DNA from: Sneathiella marina
GTDB lineage: Bacteria > Pseudomonadota > Alphaproteobacteria > Sneathiellales > Sneathiellaceae
Length of the DNA stretch: 64,000 nucleotides
Assembly (NCBI RefSeq): GCF_023746535.1
Contig: NZ_CP098747.1
Span: 2,564,501 to 2,628,500, forward strand
Reading direction: 5' to 3'
Positions 24,812 through 34,923 of this stretch are shown here, in pieces. Below the pieces are notes generated by a model. That model was not told the origin of the DNA, did not search any database, and was given only the letters and a program-made list of their open reading frames with translations. Position 1 is the stretch's first letter; every line of letters begins with the position of its first letter. The translations under genes and the position numbers were made by a program.

Positions 24812-25939
24812 CTATCCGGCGGAGCTCAGGCGAGATGACGAGGCGGCATACAGCGTTCCGCCGGTCATCGGTTTGGGCACACCGGTTGTGGTTGGCAGAC
24901 TGAGTGGCAATCCTTTCAAGCTTCGAACAGCGAGAAAGGCAAAGGCTTCGGCTTCCAGGTCATCTCCGCGCCAGCCAACATCCTCAACCGGGCCAACCGG
25001 CGCAGCGACAGCTTCTGAAATCAGGCGGATAAGCTCGGGGTTTTTTCGGCCGCCTCCCGTCAGTAACCAGCGCTTGGGCGGTGCGGGTAAATGAGCCAGT
25101 GACTTTCTGATGCTTTCGCTGGTGAAGCGCAGCAAAGTGGCTGCGCCATCTTCCAAAGAAAGACCCTGCACAGCAGCCGTCGGGAACTGGTCCCGATCCA
25201 GGCTTTTCGGAGGGGCAATGTCAAAATAAGGATGGTCCATCAACTGCTCAAGCACCTGCATATTGACTGTCCCTGTCGCAGCCAGTCTCCCATCTTCATC
25301 ATATGTCCGGCCGGTATGCCGAAGCACCCAATCATCCACCAATGCATTTGCGGGCCCGGTATCAAAGGCGAGAACGGTATCGCCCTCTATGTAGGTTACG
25401 TTTCCGACCCCCCCTAAATTGAGAACGGCCAGCGGCCCGTCAAGCCCGCGGGATAACGCCTGATGATAGAGCGGTGCGAACGGGGCGCCTTCACCGCCGG
25501 CGGCCACATCTTCCACTCGAAAGCCGGCAATGGTATCAATTCCCGTCAGGTCCGCCATCAACTGGCCATCCCCGATTTGCACGGTTATTCTATTCGCCGG
25601 GTCATGAAATATGGTCTGCCCATGAAATCCGATGAGATTGATATCCGCCGGCGTCAACCCGTTGCGGGCTAGCAGATCCTGTACAATATCGCTCTGTATC
25701 CGTGTAAAGTCCGCAATCAGATCCGCAGATGCCGTTTGCTGTCCCAGACAGGTGCGCAGCTTGTCGCGAAATTCCGTTTCATATGTCGTTGAGCAGACGG
25801 GCCCGTGCTCAAATACCTGAACACCATCTGTTTTGATCAGCGCGGCGTCTATCCCATCCAGAGAGGTTCCGCTCATCAATCCGATCACCGTGAAGGAATG
25901 ATTTGAACCGTTATCTTGCCAATTCTGCGCCATTTCCAA
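24812..25939 (-). CDS. anmK: Anhydro-N-acetylmuramic acid kinase
   Basis: 375-residue kinase of cell-wall recycling: converts 1,6-anhydro-MurNAc to MurNAc-6-phosphate. The ATP-binding motif GLMSGTSLDGIDAAL is near the N-terminus; FHGQTIFHDP, NLGGVGNVTYI and FDTGPANAL are further signatures, and LLTGGGRKNPEL is in the C-terminal lobe. Gene order anmK next to tyrS (divergent) is seen in many alphaproteobacteria. A second Met at residue 3 could be the start. Confidence 0.93.
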   Translation of the reverse strand: MEMAQNWQDNGSNHSFTVIGLMSGTSLDGIDAALIKTDGVQVFEHGPVCSTTYETEFRDKLRTCLGQQTASADLIADFTRIQSDIVQDLLARNGLTPADINLIGFHGQTIFHDPANRITVQIGDGQLMADLTGIDTIAGFRVEDVAAGGEGAPFAPLYHQALSRGLDGPLAVLNLGGVGNVTYIEGDTVLAFDTGPANALVDDWVLRHTGRTYDEDGRLAATGTVNMQVLEQLMDHPYFDIAPPKSLDRDQFPTAAVQGLSLEDGAATLLRFTSESIRKSLAHLPAPPKRWLLTGGGRKNPELIRLISEAVAAPVGPVEDVGWRGDDLEAEAFAFLAVRSLKGLPLSLPTTTGVPKPMTGGTLYAASSSRLSSAG

Positions 25940-26017
25940 TCCTGCCCTTTAAATTAGGTTCCCTTATGTGCTAAAGGAGTGCTCGCATCCAACCTACTAG
26001 AAACAGATTAATTTCCA

Positions 26018-27271
26018 ATGACAGATTTAAGCTCGCAATTCCTGAACGTGTTTACCGAACGCGGATACCTTCATCAATGTACAGATATCGAGGCTTTGGA
26101 TAAAGCCTTTGATGACGGCATTGTGCCTGTCTATATCGGTTTTGACTGCACCGCGACAAGCCTGCATGTGGGAAGTTTGATGCAGATCATGATTTTGCGC
26201 TGGCTGCAGAAAAGCGGCCATAAGCCCATCGTCCTGATGGGCGGCGGAACGACGAAAGTCGGTGATCCCACGGGCCGCGATGAAAGCCGCCCCATTATCA
26301 CGGACGAAATCATCGAAAAAAACATGAACGGCATTAAAAGGGTGTTTGAGAAGTTTCTGACTTTCGGCGATGGCCCAACAGATGCAATTATGGTCAATAA
26401 TGCGGACTGGCTCGACAAGCTGGAATATATTCCGTTTTTACGGGAATATGGTCGGCATTTTTCCATCAACCGCATGTTGTCTTTTGAAAGCGTCAAACTG
26501 CGCCTGGACCGCGAAGAATCCATGAGCTTTCTGGAATTCAACTACATGATCCTGCAGGCATATGACTTCGTTGAGTTAAAGAAAAATTACAATTGTCAGG
26601 TACAAATCGGTGGCTCTGACCAATGGGGAAACATTGTCAATGGCGTGGAACTGGGTCGTCGCACCAACGGCTTCAACCTGTTCGGACTGACGTCGCCACT
26701 TTTATCCACCGCATCCGGCGTTAAAATGGGCAAGACGGCTGGCGGTGCTGTTTGGTTGAACGAAGATATGCTGTCAGCCTATGATTACTGGCAATATTGG
26801 CGGAATACGGAGGATGCGGATGTCGGGCGCTTCTTGAAGCTCTTTACCGAAATCCCGCTCGACGAAATATCCCGGCTGGAAGCCCTTCAGGGGCAGGACC
26901 TTAACGACGCCAAAAAAATTCTGGCTGACGCCTGTACAACCATGGCCCATGGTGAAGAGGCCGCAAAGGCCGCTGCAGAAACCGCCCGCCAGACGTTTGA
27001 AGCCGGGGAAACCTCGGAAGGGCTACCAACTCTGGAAATTCCGTCAGCAGAATTAAAGCAGGGAATTCCAGCGTTTATCCTGTTCCAAAAAACCGGATTA
27101 TGCAGCTCAAGCTCCGAAGCACGCAAGCTAATCAAGGGCGGCGGCGCCCGCCTGAATGACGAGAAAATAAGCGATGAAAAACTGCTGCTGACAGACATCC
27201 ATCTGGACAGTTCGGGCCGGCTCAAGCTTTCAGCGGGTAAAAAACGTCATCATCTGGTAATCCCGGCCTAG
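26018..27271 (+). CDS. tyrS: Tyrosyl-tRNA synthetase
   Basis: 417-residue class I aminoacyl-tRNA synthetase. The HIGH-equivalent is in [12 protein letters not shown] and the KMSKS-equivalent reads KMGKT ([13 protein letters not shown]). Tyrosine-binding residues are in [25 protein letters not shown]. The C-terminal S4-like RNA-binding domain is present ([17 protein letters not shown]). Divergent from anmK; convergent with the AsmA-like gene. Confidence 0.96.
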   Translation: MTDLSSQFLNVFTERGYLHQCTDIEALDKAFDDGIVPVYIGFDCTATSLHVGSLMQIMILRWLQKSGHKPIVLMGGGTTKVGDPTGRDESRPIITDEIIEKNMNGIKRVFEKFLTFGDGPTDAIMVNNADWLDKLEYIPFLREYGRHFSINRMLSFESVKLRLDREESMSFLEFNYMILQAYDFVELKKNYNCQVQIGGSDQWGNIVNGVELGRRTNGFNLFGLTSPLLSTASGVKMGKTAGGAVWLNEDMLSAYDYWQYWRNTEDADVGRFLKLFTEIPLDEISRLEALQGQDLNDAKKILADACTTMAHGEEAAKAAAETARQTFEAGETSEGLPTLEIPSAELKQGIPAFILFQKTGLCSSSSEARKLIKGGGARLNDEKISDEKLLLTDIHLDSSGRLKLSAGKKRHHLVIPA

Positions 27272-27281
27272 AAATTCCGGG

Positions 27282-30200
27282 TCACGGATCAACACTATTA
27301 TTTTTTCCACCGATATTGTCTGGCGGGACAATATCGGTTTGATCCCAGGGCTCAAAAAACATGCGGCGTAAAATACCCGGCGCTAATGCTGAAACGGCAT
27401 TTACACTGACATCAGGGTCTTCCAAACCGCCCGTCACCTTATAGGAAAAGCCGAAGATCCCCTCCCCTTTTTTACCGACCAGCAATGTGCCTAAAATGGG
27501 AATATTACCAAGAGCAGAATTAAGCGTATAAGATGGGATTACCGTGCCAAAAGCATCTATGGTACCTTTTGGCTGGCTAATTTTTCCGGTGACCGTAATG
27601 CCGATCGAACCGACGGCTCGAAGATCCTTTGTGGTCAATATTCCATTTTCGTAGGTGAAGGGGCCTTCGATTGTCGCAAACACGATGCCATCCCCATTGA
27701 GCAAATCGACAATACCACCTAGCGATCCCAAGGTCAGGACCTTGCCAAGCACCGGCGCATCAACAAGCCGTACATTTTCAATATCAACCGTACCTGTTGC
27801 CGGGCGCCCTTCCACGGTGTCATCAATTTCCGCACTAAGTGTCAGTTTCCCATCTCGCAAATCATCATAAAGGTCCAACCCTGCAAACAAGGAGCCCGCG
27901 TCATCGGTGACAAAGCTCAACAGCCGCGTGGTTGAACGATCCTCAATTTTAAAGCTGATGTCTGAACCATTGCCAAATTTTCCGGTTAGGTCAGCGGTCA
28001 TTATCAGACTACCTTCAATATCCATATCGGCCTGGATATTATTCAGCGACTTATCTGCGTCGAGCAAAAGCTTGTCCAGACGGCCTGAAATTCTGAGGTT
28101 TCGGTCTAACGCCAAACCCTCAACATCTGCCTCGTTGAAATCATAGGTCCCAACGACAAAGGGGCGCAAATCAAATTGGCGGCCGTTGAACTCGACTTCC
28201 ATGAAATCCGTCCCGTCATCCTTGAAAATAAACCCAAGGTCATTGGATCCAAAGGTTAGGGATGGAACATCCATCCTGATGACAGAGTTATCGCGAAGGA
28301 CGGCACTCCCATTTGCTTTTAACCCACCAGCCACAATTTTGACATCGGACAGGTTCACATCCCCGTCCGGTTTGGAATTAATATTTGCTGTTATGTTGCC
28401 CGGTACGGAAATTTCTTTCGACCAGCGTAAGCCTTCCATCGTAATCTCTGTATCTGTGAGATCAGCGGCAAAATTTCCTGTTGTGGAGCCATCAGGGCGG
28501 GTTTCAATCGTGAAATCAAGCTTAACAAGGCCTCCAATATAATCATTGGCAATGTCCAGCGCTTCCCTATCTGCCTCGTCCAAATCAAGTTTGACATGAT
28601 AGGATCGATACCCGGCTTTGGCACCATCAAACCAGCTTTGTGCTTCAATTACCGACTCAACGCCCTTTATTTTGCCGACACCCTGAATATCAATACCGGT
28701 CGCATCCACTTCAACCAACATATTGGCATCGGACAAATTCACGTCTTCAACAACATCGGCAATAAAGGCATCCTTAAACGTTCCCTTGGCTTCATAGCCG
28801 ACCCGCTCCATTGTCAGGTCATCTTTCAAGGGAAACTGGAAAGAAGCGTCGACAACGCCCGTTCCCGTCATTTCAGCAAGAGTAATGCCATACTCGGTCG
28901 CAAATCCCAGAGGGTCCTGGTCCAGGAATGTAAAGATATCCTTGCTTTTGCCTTCCACATGAACATTGATATCGGCCCGCTGGGTTTCTTTGTCAAAGCC
29001 GAATATATGCACTTTGTCAGAGGTGACATTCATATCGCCAAGCTTGCCTGTCAAGTTTGTCAACATGACACCACTTGCCGTTAAGACGGCATCCCCTTTG
29101 ATATCCGTCACTTTGTCAAGCGGCGGAAAATAATTTGTCGAAGCCCCGTCGATTTTGAATTTCAATGTCACAGCGTCAGCAGGAATATCGCCCGACTCTA
29201 AAGAACCGGCGGGAAGATTTACATCAAATGTTGCCGATGGAACCTCGCCGTCCCGAATACGCGCCGTGACCCAGTTATATCCATCCACTGCCATGGAATA
29301 TGGCCAGAAACGGCCAAGATCGTTGGTTTTCAGATTACGGACATCCCCGGATAGTTTTAGGCCGATGCCCTCTTGCGCCAGGGCAATCGAACCGCTCATA
29401 TCAACAGTCGTTCCCAGGGTAAGCGCCGAAACTTTTTCCAGAGTGACCTCCCTAAAGGCCTGGTCAACCGAGCCGGAAATCTGAAGATTGTCAATTCGCA
29501 AGGGCTCATGATACAGGTCTGGTCGGTTAATAAAGCCGATACCTGAGGTAATTTCAAAATCAATATCCTGAAATGAAAAGGTTTCGTCCAAATCCATATG
29601 CAACTGACCGGAAACCAACATATCCAGCCCAGCCAATTCGGCAAGTTCAGGAGATTGTTCGGACAACAATTTAAGCGGGACATCCTCAATTTTACCATCC
29701 AGCTGCACGCGCTTCAGCTGACGGTCATAGTCCACAAAAGCAATCACATCGACATTTTCTGTCCCGACCTTCAAGGCACCGTTCGCCTGACCGCTCAAAC
29801 CATTTTCCTGCCGCCAGACAAATAAATCAACATTCCTGGCCTGCCAGAATTTCTCCAGCGGTTCATCTTCTATGAAAATTTTCGTATTGTAGAGTTCAAC
29901 CCGTGTGAGATAACCGGTAAGGGAGGAAGGGTTCGGCGCCGAGCTTAACTCATCCAGCAAAGCCAATAACGCCTCCTTTGAGGCTTCGTCGAACTCGGGC
30001 TTCTGCACCTCCTCCGCCGGTACCTGAGAAGGGCTTTCATTCATCAAGGCATATTGGTAGCCGAATTCAATGCTGCCCTCTTTAGTGCGTGTCAGGCGAA
30101 TGCTCATGCCGGTAAATTCAAGTTCCGACGGGGCGACCTGCCCTTTCAGGAGGGCTTTTCCGCTAAAGGTTACAGCGACATCCGGGATCGTCGCAATTTG

Positions 30201-30464
30201 TCGCCCCTTTTTCTTGATCACCAGGTCATCCACGGCAACAACCAGATTCTTGTCCCGGCCATTCCATTCCAGTTCCAGCTTGCCGAAGGCGAGGTTAAAT
30301 AGTGGATATTGCGCGACCAGTGTCTGTTCAACATAAGGCGCGATATAGGTGAGAGAAACCGGTCCTCTCGCCAATCCCGCGATCACCGCCAAAAGCGCAA
30401 TAAAGACGAGAACAAATGTGCCCAGGATAACGCGCAGAAAAATTTTAGAAGTCGCTGTTACCAA
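27282..30464 (-). CDS. Giant AsmA-like / YhdP-type envelope protein
   Basis: 1060 residues with one N-terminal membrane helix (about residues 8-30, LRVILGTFVLVFIALLAVIAGL) and a long periplasmic part rich in beta structure (repeated short V-x-V/D-I patterns), ending with an AsmA-like C-terminal region (NALGNIPILGTLLVGKKGEG, then FSYKVTGGLEDPDVSVN). This is the layout of DUF3971/AsmA-superfamily proteins that form hydrophobic grooves and carry phospholipids to the outer membrane. The start codon appears to be TTG at 30464; later starts would lose the membrane anchor. Divergent from glnE with a 78-base gap. Confidence 0.85.
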   Translation of the reverse strand: MVTATSKIFLRVILGTFVLVFIALLAVIAGLARGPVSLTYIAPYVEQTLVAQYPLFNLAFGKLELEWNGRDKNLVVAVDDLVIKKKGRQIATIPDVAVTFSGKALLKGQVAPSELEFTGMSIRLTRTKEGSIEFGYQYALMNESPSQVPAEEVQKPEFDEASKEALLALLDELSSAPNPSSLTGYLTRVELYNTKIFIEDEPLEKFWQARNVDLFVWRQENGLSGQANGALKVGTENVDVIAFVDYDRQLKRVQLDGKIEDVPLKLLSEQSPELAELAGLDMLVSGQLHMDLDETFSFQDIDFEITSGIGFINRPDLYHEPLRIDNLQISGSVDQAFREVTLEKVSALTLGTTVDMSGSIALAQEGIGLKLSGDVRNLKTNDLGRFWPYSMAVDGYNWVTARIRDGEVPSATFDVNLPAGSLESGDIPADAVTLKFKIDGASTNYFPPLDKVTDIKGDAVLTASGVMLTNLTGKLGDMNVTSDKVHIFGFDKETQRADINVHVEGKSKDIFTFLDQDPLGFATEYGITLAEMTGTGVVDASFQFPLKDDLTMERVGYEAKGTFKDAFIADVVEDVNLSDANMLVEVDATGIDIQGVGKIKGVESVIEAQSWFDGAKAGYRSYHVKLDLDEADREALDIANDYIGGLVKLDFTIETRPDGSTTGNFAADLTDTEITMEGLRWSKEISVPGNITANINSKPDGDVNLSDVKIVAGGLKANGSAVLRDNSVIRMDVPSLTFGSNDLGFIFKDDGTDFMEVEFNGRQFDLRPFVVGTYDFNEADVEGLALDRNLRISGRLDKLLLDADKSLNNIQADMDIEGSLIMTADLTGKFGNGSDISFKIEDRSTTRLLSFVTDDAGSLFAGLDLYDDLRDGKLTLSAEIDDTVEGRPATGTVDIENVRLVDAPVLGKVLTLGSLGGIVDLLNGDGIVFATIEGPFTYENGILTTKDLRAVGSIGITVTGKISQPKGTIDAFGTVIPSYTLNSALGNIPILGTLLVGKKGEGIFGFSYKVTGGLEDPDVSVNAVSALAPGILRRMFFEPWDQTDIVPPDNIGGKNNSVDP

Positions 30465-30542
30465 TTGCTTTTTGCGCCTATATTAGTTGCTACTGCCCTG
30501 ATCAATCGAACCGTAACGTAACCCATTAAAAACGGATAAGGA

Positions 30543-33518
30543 ATGCAGGATATAAAAAACCTGAAAAAATTTCCGTTTGCCGACGAAGTAACGGATCTGC
30601 CCGCCGTCAGTGATCAACAATCATTAAAGATTGGGATGGAAGAATGGGACAACCTGATATCCGCCTCACCGGAATGGGCAAATTTTGCCAACGCATTTCA
30701 AGACAGCACAACCAATTTGAAAATTTTGCAGTCCGTTTTTGGCAATAGTCCCTATCTCAGCCAGTGCCTGCAGTCAAACATCCCTTTCTTTCAGCATCTT
30801 ATGTACGAAGGGTCAGATGCCGCATTATCACTTATATATAGCGACCTGGATGCAAAGGTAAGTCCACGCAGCGATAAAAACGAAATCATGTCCGTTTTGC
30901 GCAAGGCGAAACAGCAAATAGCGCTGCTGACGGCCCTTTGCGACATGGGGCATGTTTGGCCATTAATGCAGATCACTCGCGTATTATCGGATTTTGCCGG
31001 ATGCGCAGTCGAGATCTGTTGTCGGCATTTGCTCACTATGGCGGCGGAAAAAGGCGAATTCACGCTCCCGGACATTGAGGACCCAACCAGAGAAAGCGGC
31101 CTTGTTATTCTTGGAATGGGGAAACTTGGAGCCAACGAGCTCAACTATTCAAGCGACATAGATTTAATTGTCTTGTTTGACGCAGAAAAGATTGATTATA
31201 CAGGCCGTCGCAGCCTTCAGGACTGCTTCGTTAAAATTGCCCGGGACCTTGTACAGATGATGCAGGACCGTACCGCCGGCGGCTATGTCTTTCGAACGGA
31301 TCTGAGGTTACGGCCTGACCCCGGTGCGACGCCCATCGCTTTGTCTTTCGCCGGGGCCCATGTCTATTATGAAAGCCAGGGACAGAACTGGGAACGGGCG
31401 GCCATGATCAAGGTTCGCCCCATCGCCGGTGACCTGGTTGCCGGCGCGGATTTCGTCGAATTTCTGGTCCCCTTTGTCTGGCGGAAATCCATGGATTTTG
31501 CCGCCATAGAAGACATACAGGCGATAAAGACACAAATTCATGCCCATAAAGGATTTGCCGAAATTTCCCTGGCTGGCCATAACATCAAAATCGGACGCGG
31601 CGGCATTCGCGAAATCGAGTTTTTCTGCCAGACCCAACAATTGATCGAAGGCGGGCGACATCCTCAGCTCCGAACTCCGAAAACGCTGGATACCTTGGAT
31701 CAACTGGCAGATTTCGAGAAAATATCTGAAACAGTTCGCGACGATTTAAGGGATGCCTATGTGTTTTTGCGGACCCTTGAACATCGATTACAAATGATCA
31801 ATGACGAGCAAACCCAAACACTCCCGGAATCCCAGGTCGAATTCGATCAATTGGGTGTTTTTATGGGATATGATGACCCTGAGACTTTCCGTAGTACTTT
31901 ATTGTCAACTCTGACTTGCGTGAAAGGCCATTACGACAATCTGTTCAGGTTTGAAGAAACCCCGGAAAGAACGGCGGGCCGGCTTGTCTTTACCGGCTCC
32001 GACGATGATCCTGAAACACTCAAATCCCTGTCGGCCCTCGGCTTTACGGATGTTGGTCAACTGTCCCAGACAGTACGGGACTGGCATCATGGACGATATC
32101 GCGCGACCCGCACAGTCAGGGCACAGCAAATTCTGACGACCCTTATGCCGACACTGCTGGAAGCGCTGGGAAATACCAGCAATCCGGATGCCGCATTCGT
32201 TCGGTTCGACACGTTTTTGAAAAAGTTACCGGCGGGTATTCAGCTGTTCTCTTTATTCAAAGCCTATCCCAGCTTGCTGGAACTGGTGGCGCGAATTATG
32301 GGTATGGCACCCGAGCTGGCCGATAATCTGGCTCAGAACCCGACTTTGCTGGACGGTGTCCTGACGACTGACTTCCTGTCGCCCCTTCCGCCCCGACCGG
32401 AGTTGGAAGAGGATCTGTCACTTATCCTGTCTACTGCGCGGGACTTTCAGGATATTCTTGATCTGTCCAGACGCTGGGCCAATGATCTTAAATTCCGTGT
32501 GGGCGTCCAGATACTGGACAACATGGATCATGTCAGCGGAACAGGGGCAACGGTTGCTGCCGGCATTCCCTTGTCCAACATCGCCGAAGTCTTGTTGAAC
32601 CGTCTTTATCCTCTGGTTTTAGCGGATCTGGCCCAAAAACACGGCATCGTTGAAGGCGGGGAATTTGCGGTGCTTGGCATGGGCAAGTTTGGCAGCCGGC
32701 AGTTGATGCCCCGTTCTGACCTGGATCTGGTTTTCATATTTGACACCCCTGAAGACGATATGATGACCAATGGCGAGAAGCCTATTTCTGCCGGTCTTTT
32801 TTATACACGGATCAGCCAGCGCTTTATAAATGCGTTGAGCGCCCTCACCAGTGAAGGAGCGTTGTATGAAGTGGATATGCGCTTGCGGCCTCATGGAAAA
32901 TCAGGACCCATCGCCCTGAACCTTGCGGCATTTCAGAAATATTATGAAGAAGATGCCTGGACCTGGGAGCATATGGCCCTTACCCGCAGCCGAATTGTCG
33001 GGGGAGATGCGAGCTTGCGAAAAAGGGCGGATGCGGTTCTGTTGAAACTGAATAGCATGAAACGTGATCCCGCAAAATTGAAGCAGGATATTCAAAGCAT
33101 GCGGGAACGGGTTCATAAAGAACATTCCGATGGCTCTCTGTGGTCCTTGAAACATGCTGTGGGCGGTCTTATGGACCTTGAGTTTCTGTGCCAGTATTTT
33201 CGTTTGCTGCACGGTCATTCCCAACCGGAAATATTGATTCCCAACACGGTTCAGTGTTTTTTAAAACTGGCCGAGCTCAAGCTACTGCCGGAAGAGGAAA
33301 CTGCAGAACTGGTTCGGGCTGGCCGTCTGTATCTGAACATCATGGGTTTGCTGCAACTTTGCCTTGGAAGCCGGAAAATGAACGATGACGCCCCCCTTGC
33401 CCTGCGATCCGCCCTGGCAAAGGTTTGTGGTTCCAATGAGTATGAAACTCTAAAAAACAAACTATCCGCCGCGCAAAGCTATGTGGATGATCGCATCACA
33501 TATTATTTAAGCTCGTAA
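30543..33518 (+). CDS. glnE: Bifunctional glutamine-synthetase adenylyltransferase/deadenylase
   Basis: 991 residues that adenylylate and de-adenylylate glutamine synthetase in response to PII. Two nucleotidyltransferase domains carry GMGKLGANELNYSSDIDLIV (about residue 190) and GMGKFGSRQLMPRSDLDLVF (about residue 710), each followed by regulatory helices with RIGRGGIREIEFFCQ-like and AVGGLMDLEFLCQ segments. Order deadenylase then adenylylase is as expected. The ATG lies almost on top of its AAGGA ribosome site, a short spacing that may lower expression. Confidence 0.95.
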   Translation: MQDIKNLKKFPFADEVTDLPAVSDQQSLKIGMEEWDNLISASPEWANFANAFQDSTTNLKILQSVFGNSPYLSQCLQSNIPFFQHLMYEGSDAALSLIYSDLDAKVSPRSDKNEIMSVLRKAKQQIALLTALCDMGHVWPLMQITRVLSDFAGCAVEICCRHLLTMAAEKGEFTLPDIEDPTRESGLVILGMGKLGANELNYSSDIDLIVLFDAEKIDYTGRRSLQDCFVKIARDLVQMMQDRTAGGYVFRTDLRLRPDPGATPIALSFAGAHVYYESQGQNWERAAMIKVRPIAGDLVAGADFVEFLVPFVWRKSMDFAAIEDIQAIKTQIHAHKGFAEISLAGHNIKIGRGGIREIEFFCQTQQLIEGGRHPQLRTPKTLDTLDQLADFEKISETVRDDLRDAYVFLRTLEHRLQMINDEQTQTLPESQVEFDQLGVFMGYDDPETFRSTLLSTLTCVKGHYDNLFRFEETPERTAGRLVFTGSDDDPETLKSLSALGFTDVGQLSQTVRDWHHGRYRATRTVRAQQILTTLMPTLLEALGNTSNPDAAFVRFDTFLKKLPAGIQLFSLFKAYPSLLELVARIMGMAPELADNLAQNPTLLDGVLTTDFLSPLPPRPELEEDLSLILSTARDFQDILDLSRRWANDLKFRVGVQILDNMDHVSGTGATVAAGIPLSNIAEVLLNRLYPLVLADLAQKHGIVEGGEFAVLGMGKFGSRQLMPRSDLDLVFIFDTPEDDMMTNGEKPISAGLFYTRISQRFINALSALTSEGALYEVDMRLRPHGKSGPIALNLAAFQKYYEEDAWTWEHMALTRSRIVGGDASLRKRADAVLLKLNSMKRDPAKLKQDIQSMRERVHKEHSDGSLWSLKHAVGGLMDLEFLCQYFRLLHGHSQPEILIPNTVQCFLKLAELKLLPEEETAELVRAGRLYLNIMGLLQLCLGSRKMNDDAPLALRSALAKVCGSNEYETLKNKLSAAQSYVDDRITYYLSS

Positions 33519-33535
33519 TACAGGAAATGGAAAAC

Positions 33536-33994
33536 ATGGATATTGGAAACCCCGCCCCTGACTTCACAATGTCGACGGATACCGCTGGTGAAATTAGCCT
33601 TCGGGGCCTTGCAGGGCAAAAATTCGTTCTTTATTTTTACCCCAAAGACGATACTCCCGGCTGCACGAAGGAAGCCATTGGATTTACGGAAAGCGCGGCG
33701 GAATTCGAAAAATTGGGTGTTCAGGTCATCGGCGTCTCCAAGGATACTATCGCAAAGCATGCAAAATTCAGGACAAAACATAATTTGTCAGTCCTGTTGG
33801 CATCCGATGAGGATGGCACAACTTGCGAAGCCTTTGGTGTCTGGGTGGAAAAGAACATGTATGGCCGAAAATATATGGGGATAGAACGCGCAACATTCCT
33901 CGTTGATGGTGAGGGTGTTCTTCGCTCTATCTGGCGGAAGGTTAAGGTAAAAGGTCATGTAGAGGCTGTCCTTGCCGCCGCCGCGGATCTTTGA
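33536..33994 (+). CDS. bcp: Peroxiredoxin of the Bcp/PrxQ type
   Basis: 152-residue thiol peroxidase. The peroxidatic cysteine is Cys43 in YPKDDTPGCTKEAIGF. The usual Bcp resolving cysteine five residues later is replaced (the position reads Gly/Ile), and the next cysteine is about 60 residues on in GTTCEAFGV, so it is probably 1-Cys or uses an atypical resolving partner. ATG 33536 is chosen over 33527 because AGGA at 33522-33525 is well spaced for it. Its stop overlaps the next start (TGATG). Confidence 0.88.
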   Translation: MDIGNPAPDFTMSTDTAGEISLRGLAGQKFVLYFYPKDDTPGCTKEAIGFTESAAEFEKLGVQVIGVSKDTIAKHAKFRTKHNLSVLLASDEDGTTCEAFGVWVEKNMYGRKYMGIERATFLVDGEGVLRSIWRKVKVKGHVEAVLAAAADL

Positions 33995-34818
33995 TGCTGT
34001 CCATTGCGGAACTTGCCGACGGCGTTTTACAAGCTGTTGAAGGCGCAGACAAGGCAACGAAAAGCCGAGAGGCTGCGGAAGCCTGGCGAAATTCCAACGG
34101 AGTGATGCCTGTTGGCAAGGGATCGCCGCCTGACAGACCTTCCCGACCTTCAAAGCCTGATTTATTGCCCCCGAATGAAATGCCGCGCAGACGCGGGCAA
34201 TCGGATGACGCCAAGGCCGCCCTGCTCCACGCCGTCCTTCATATTGAGCTCAATGCCATCGATCTGGCCTGGGATATGATTGCGCGTTTCACCCATCTCG
34301 GACTGCCAAGGCAATTTTATGATGACTGGGTAAAAGTAGGCGATGAAGAAGCCAAGCATTTTACGCTTCTGGCAACGCGCTTGCGACAACTCGGCTATGG
34401 ATACGGTGATTTTCCGGCTCATGACGGGCTATGGGAGGCGGCCCTTTCAACCAAGAATGATTTTGCCGCCCGCCTCGCTATTGTTCCCATGGTTTTGGAG
34501 GCTCGAGGATTGGATGTCACCCCCGCCATGATCACCCGATTCGGGAAAATGGGTGACACAGATAGCGTCGACGTGCTTAAAATAATCTTAAAGGAAGAGG
34601 TCGGCCATGTCGCAATTGGCACCCGTTGGTTTCAATATTACTGCGACAGCCAGAATTTAAACGCGGAGGAATTCTGGCAACAAATGGTTCGGAAATTCTT
34701 TAAAGGCCTTTTAAAACCTCCGTTTAACACGGACGCGAGAAGTCTGGCCGGACTACCACCAGAATACTATCTTCCGTTAGCAAAAATTGACCCAATAAAA
34801 GCGACAAAAAAAGGGTAA
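33994..34818 (+). CDS. DUF455 family ferritin-like protein
   Basis: 274 residues with helices bearing HIELNAIDLAWDM, DEEAKHFTLLATRL, and EEVGHVAIGTRWF, the E...E..H arrangement of a di-iron ferritin-like fold. DUF455 proteins are common in Proteobacteria, but function is unknown. Translationally coupled to bcp (TGATG), which hints at a peroxide or iron-linked role. An in-frame TTG one codon upstream is disregarded. Confidence 0.85.
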   Translation: MLSIAELADGVLQAVEGADKATKSREAAEAWRNSNGVMPVGKGSPPDRPSRPSKPDLLPPNEMPRRRGQSDDAKAALLHAVLHIELNAIDLAWDMIARFTHLGLPRQFYDDWVKVGDEEAKHFTLLATRLRQLGYGYGDFPAHDGLWEAALSTKNDFAARLAIVPMVLEARGLDVTPAMITRFGKMGDTDSVDVLKIILKEEVGHVAIGTRWFQYYCDSQNLNAEEFWQQMVRKFFKGLLKPPFNTDARSLAGLPPEYYLPLAKIDPIKATKKG

Positions 34819-34923
34819 ATTTTAGCGACGGGTTTGCCGGTTGATGTTAACAAAAAAATCAGTTTTATTAAGATACATTGTTGCAAACTAAATCGACAAA
34901 TTTATCAAATCAGGATGAACGAC

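Noticed and set aside
26720-26750. Aberrant KMSKS motif in TyrS
   Set aside because: KMGKT is a known natural variant in TyrRS and does not indicate loss of function.
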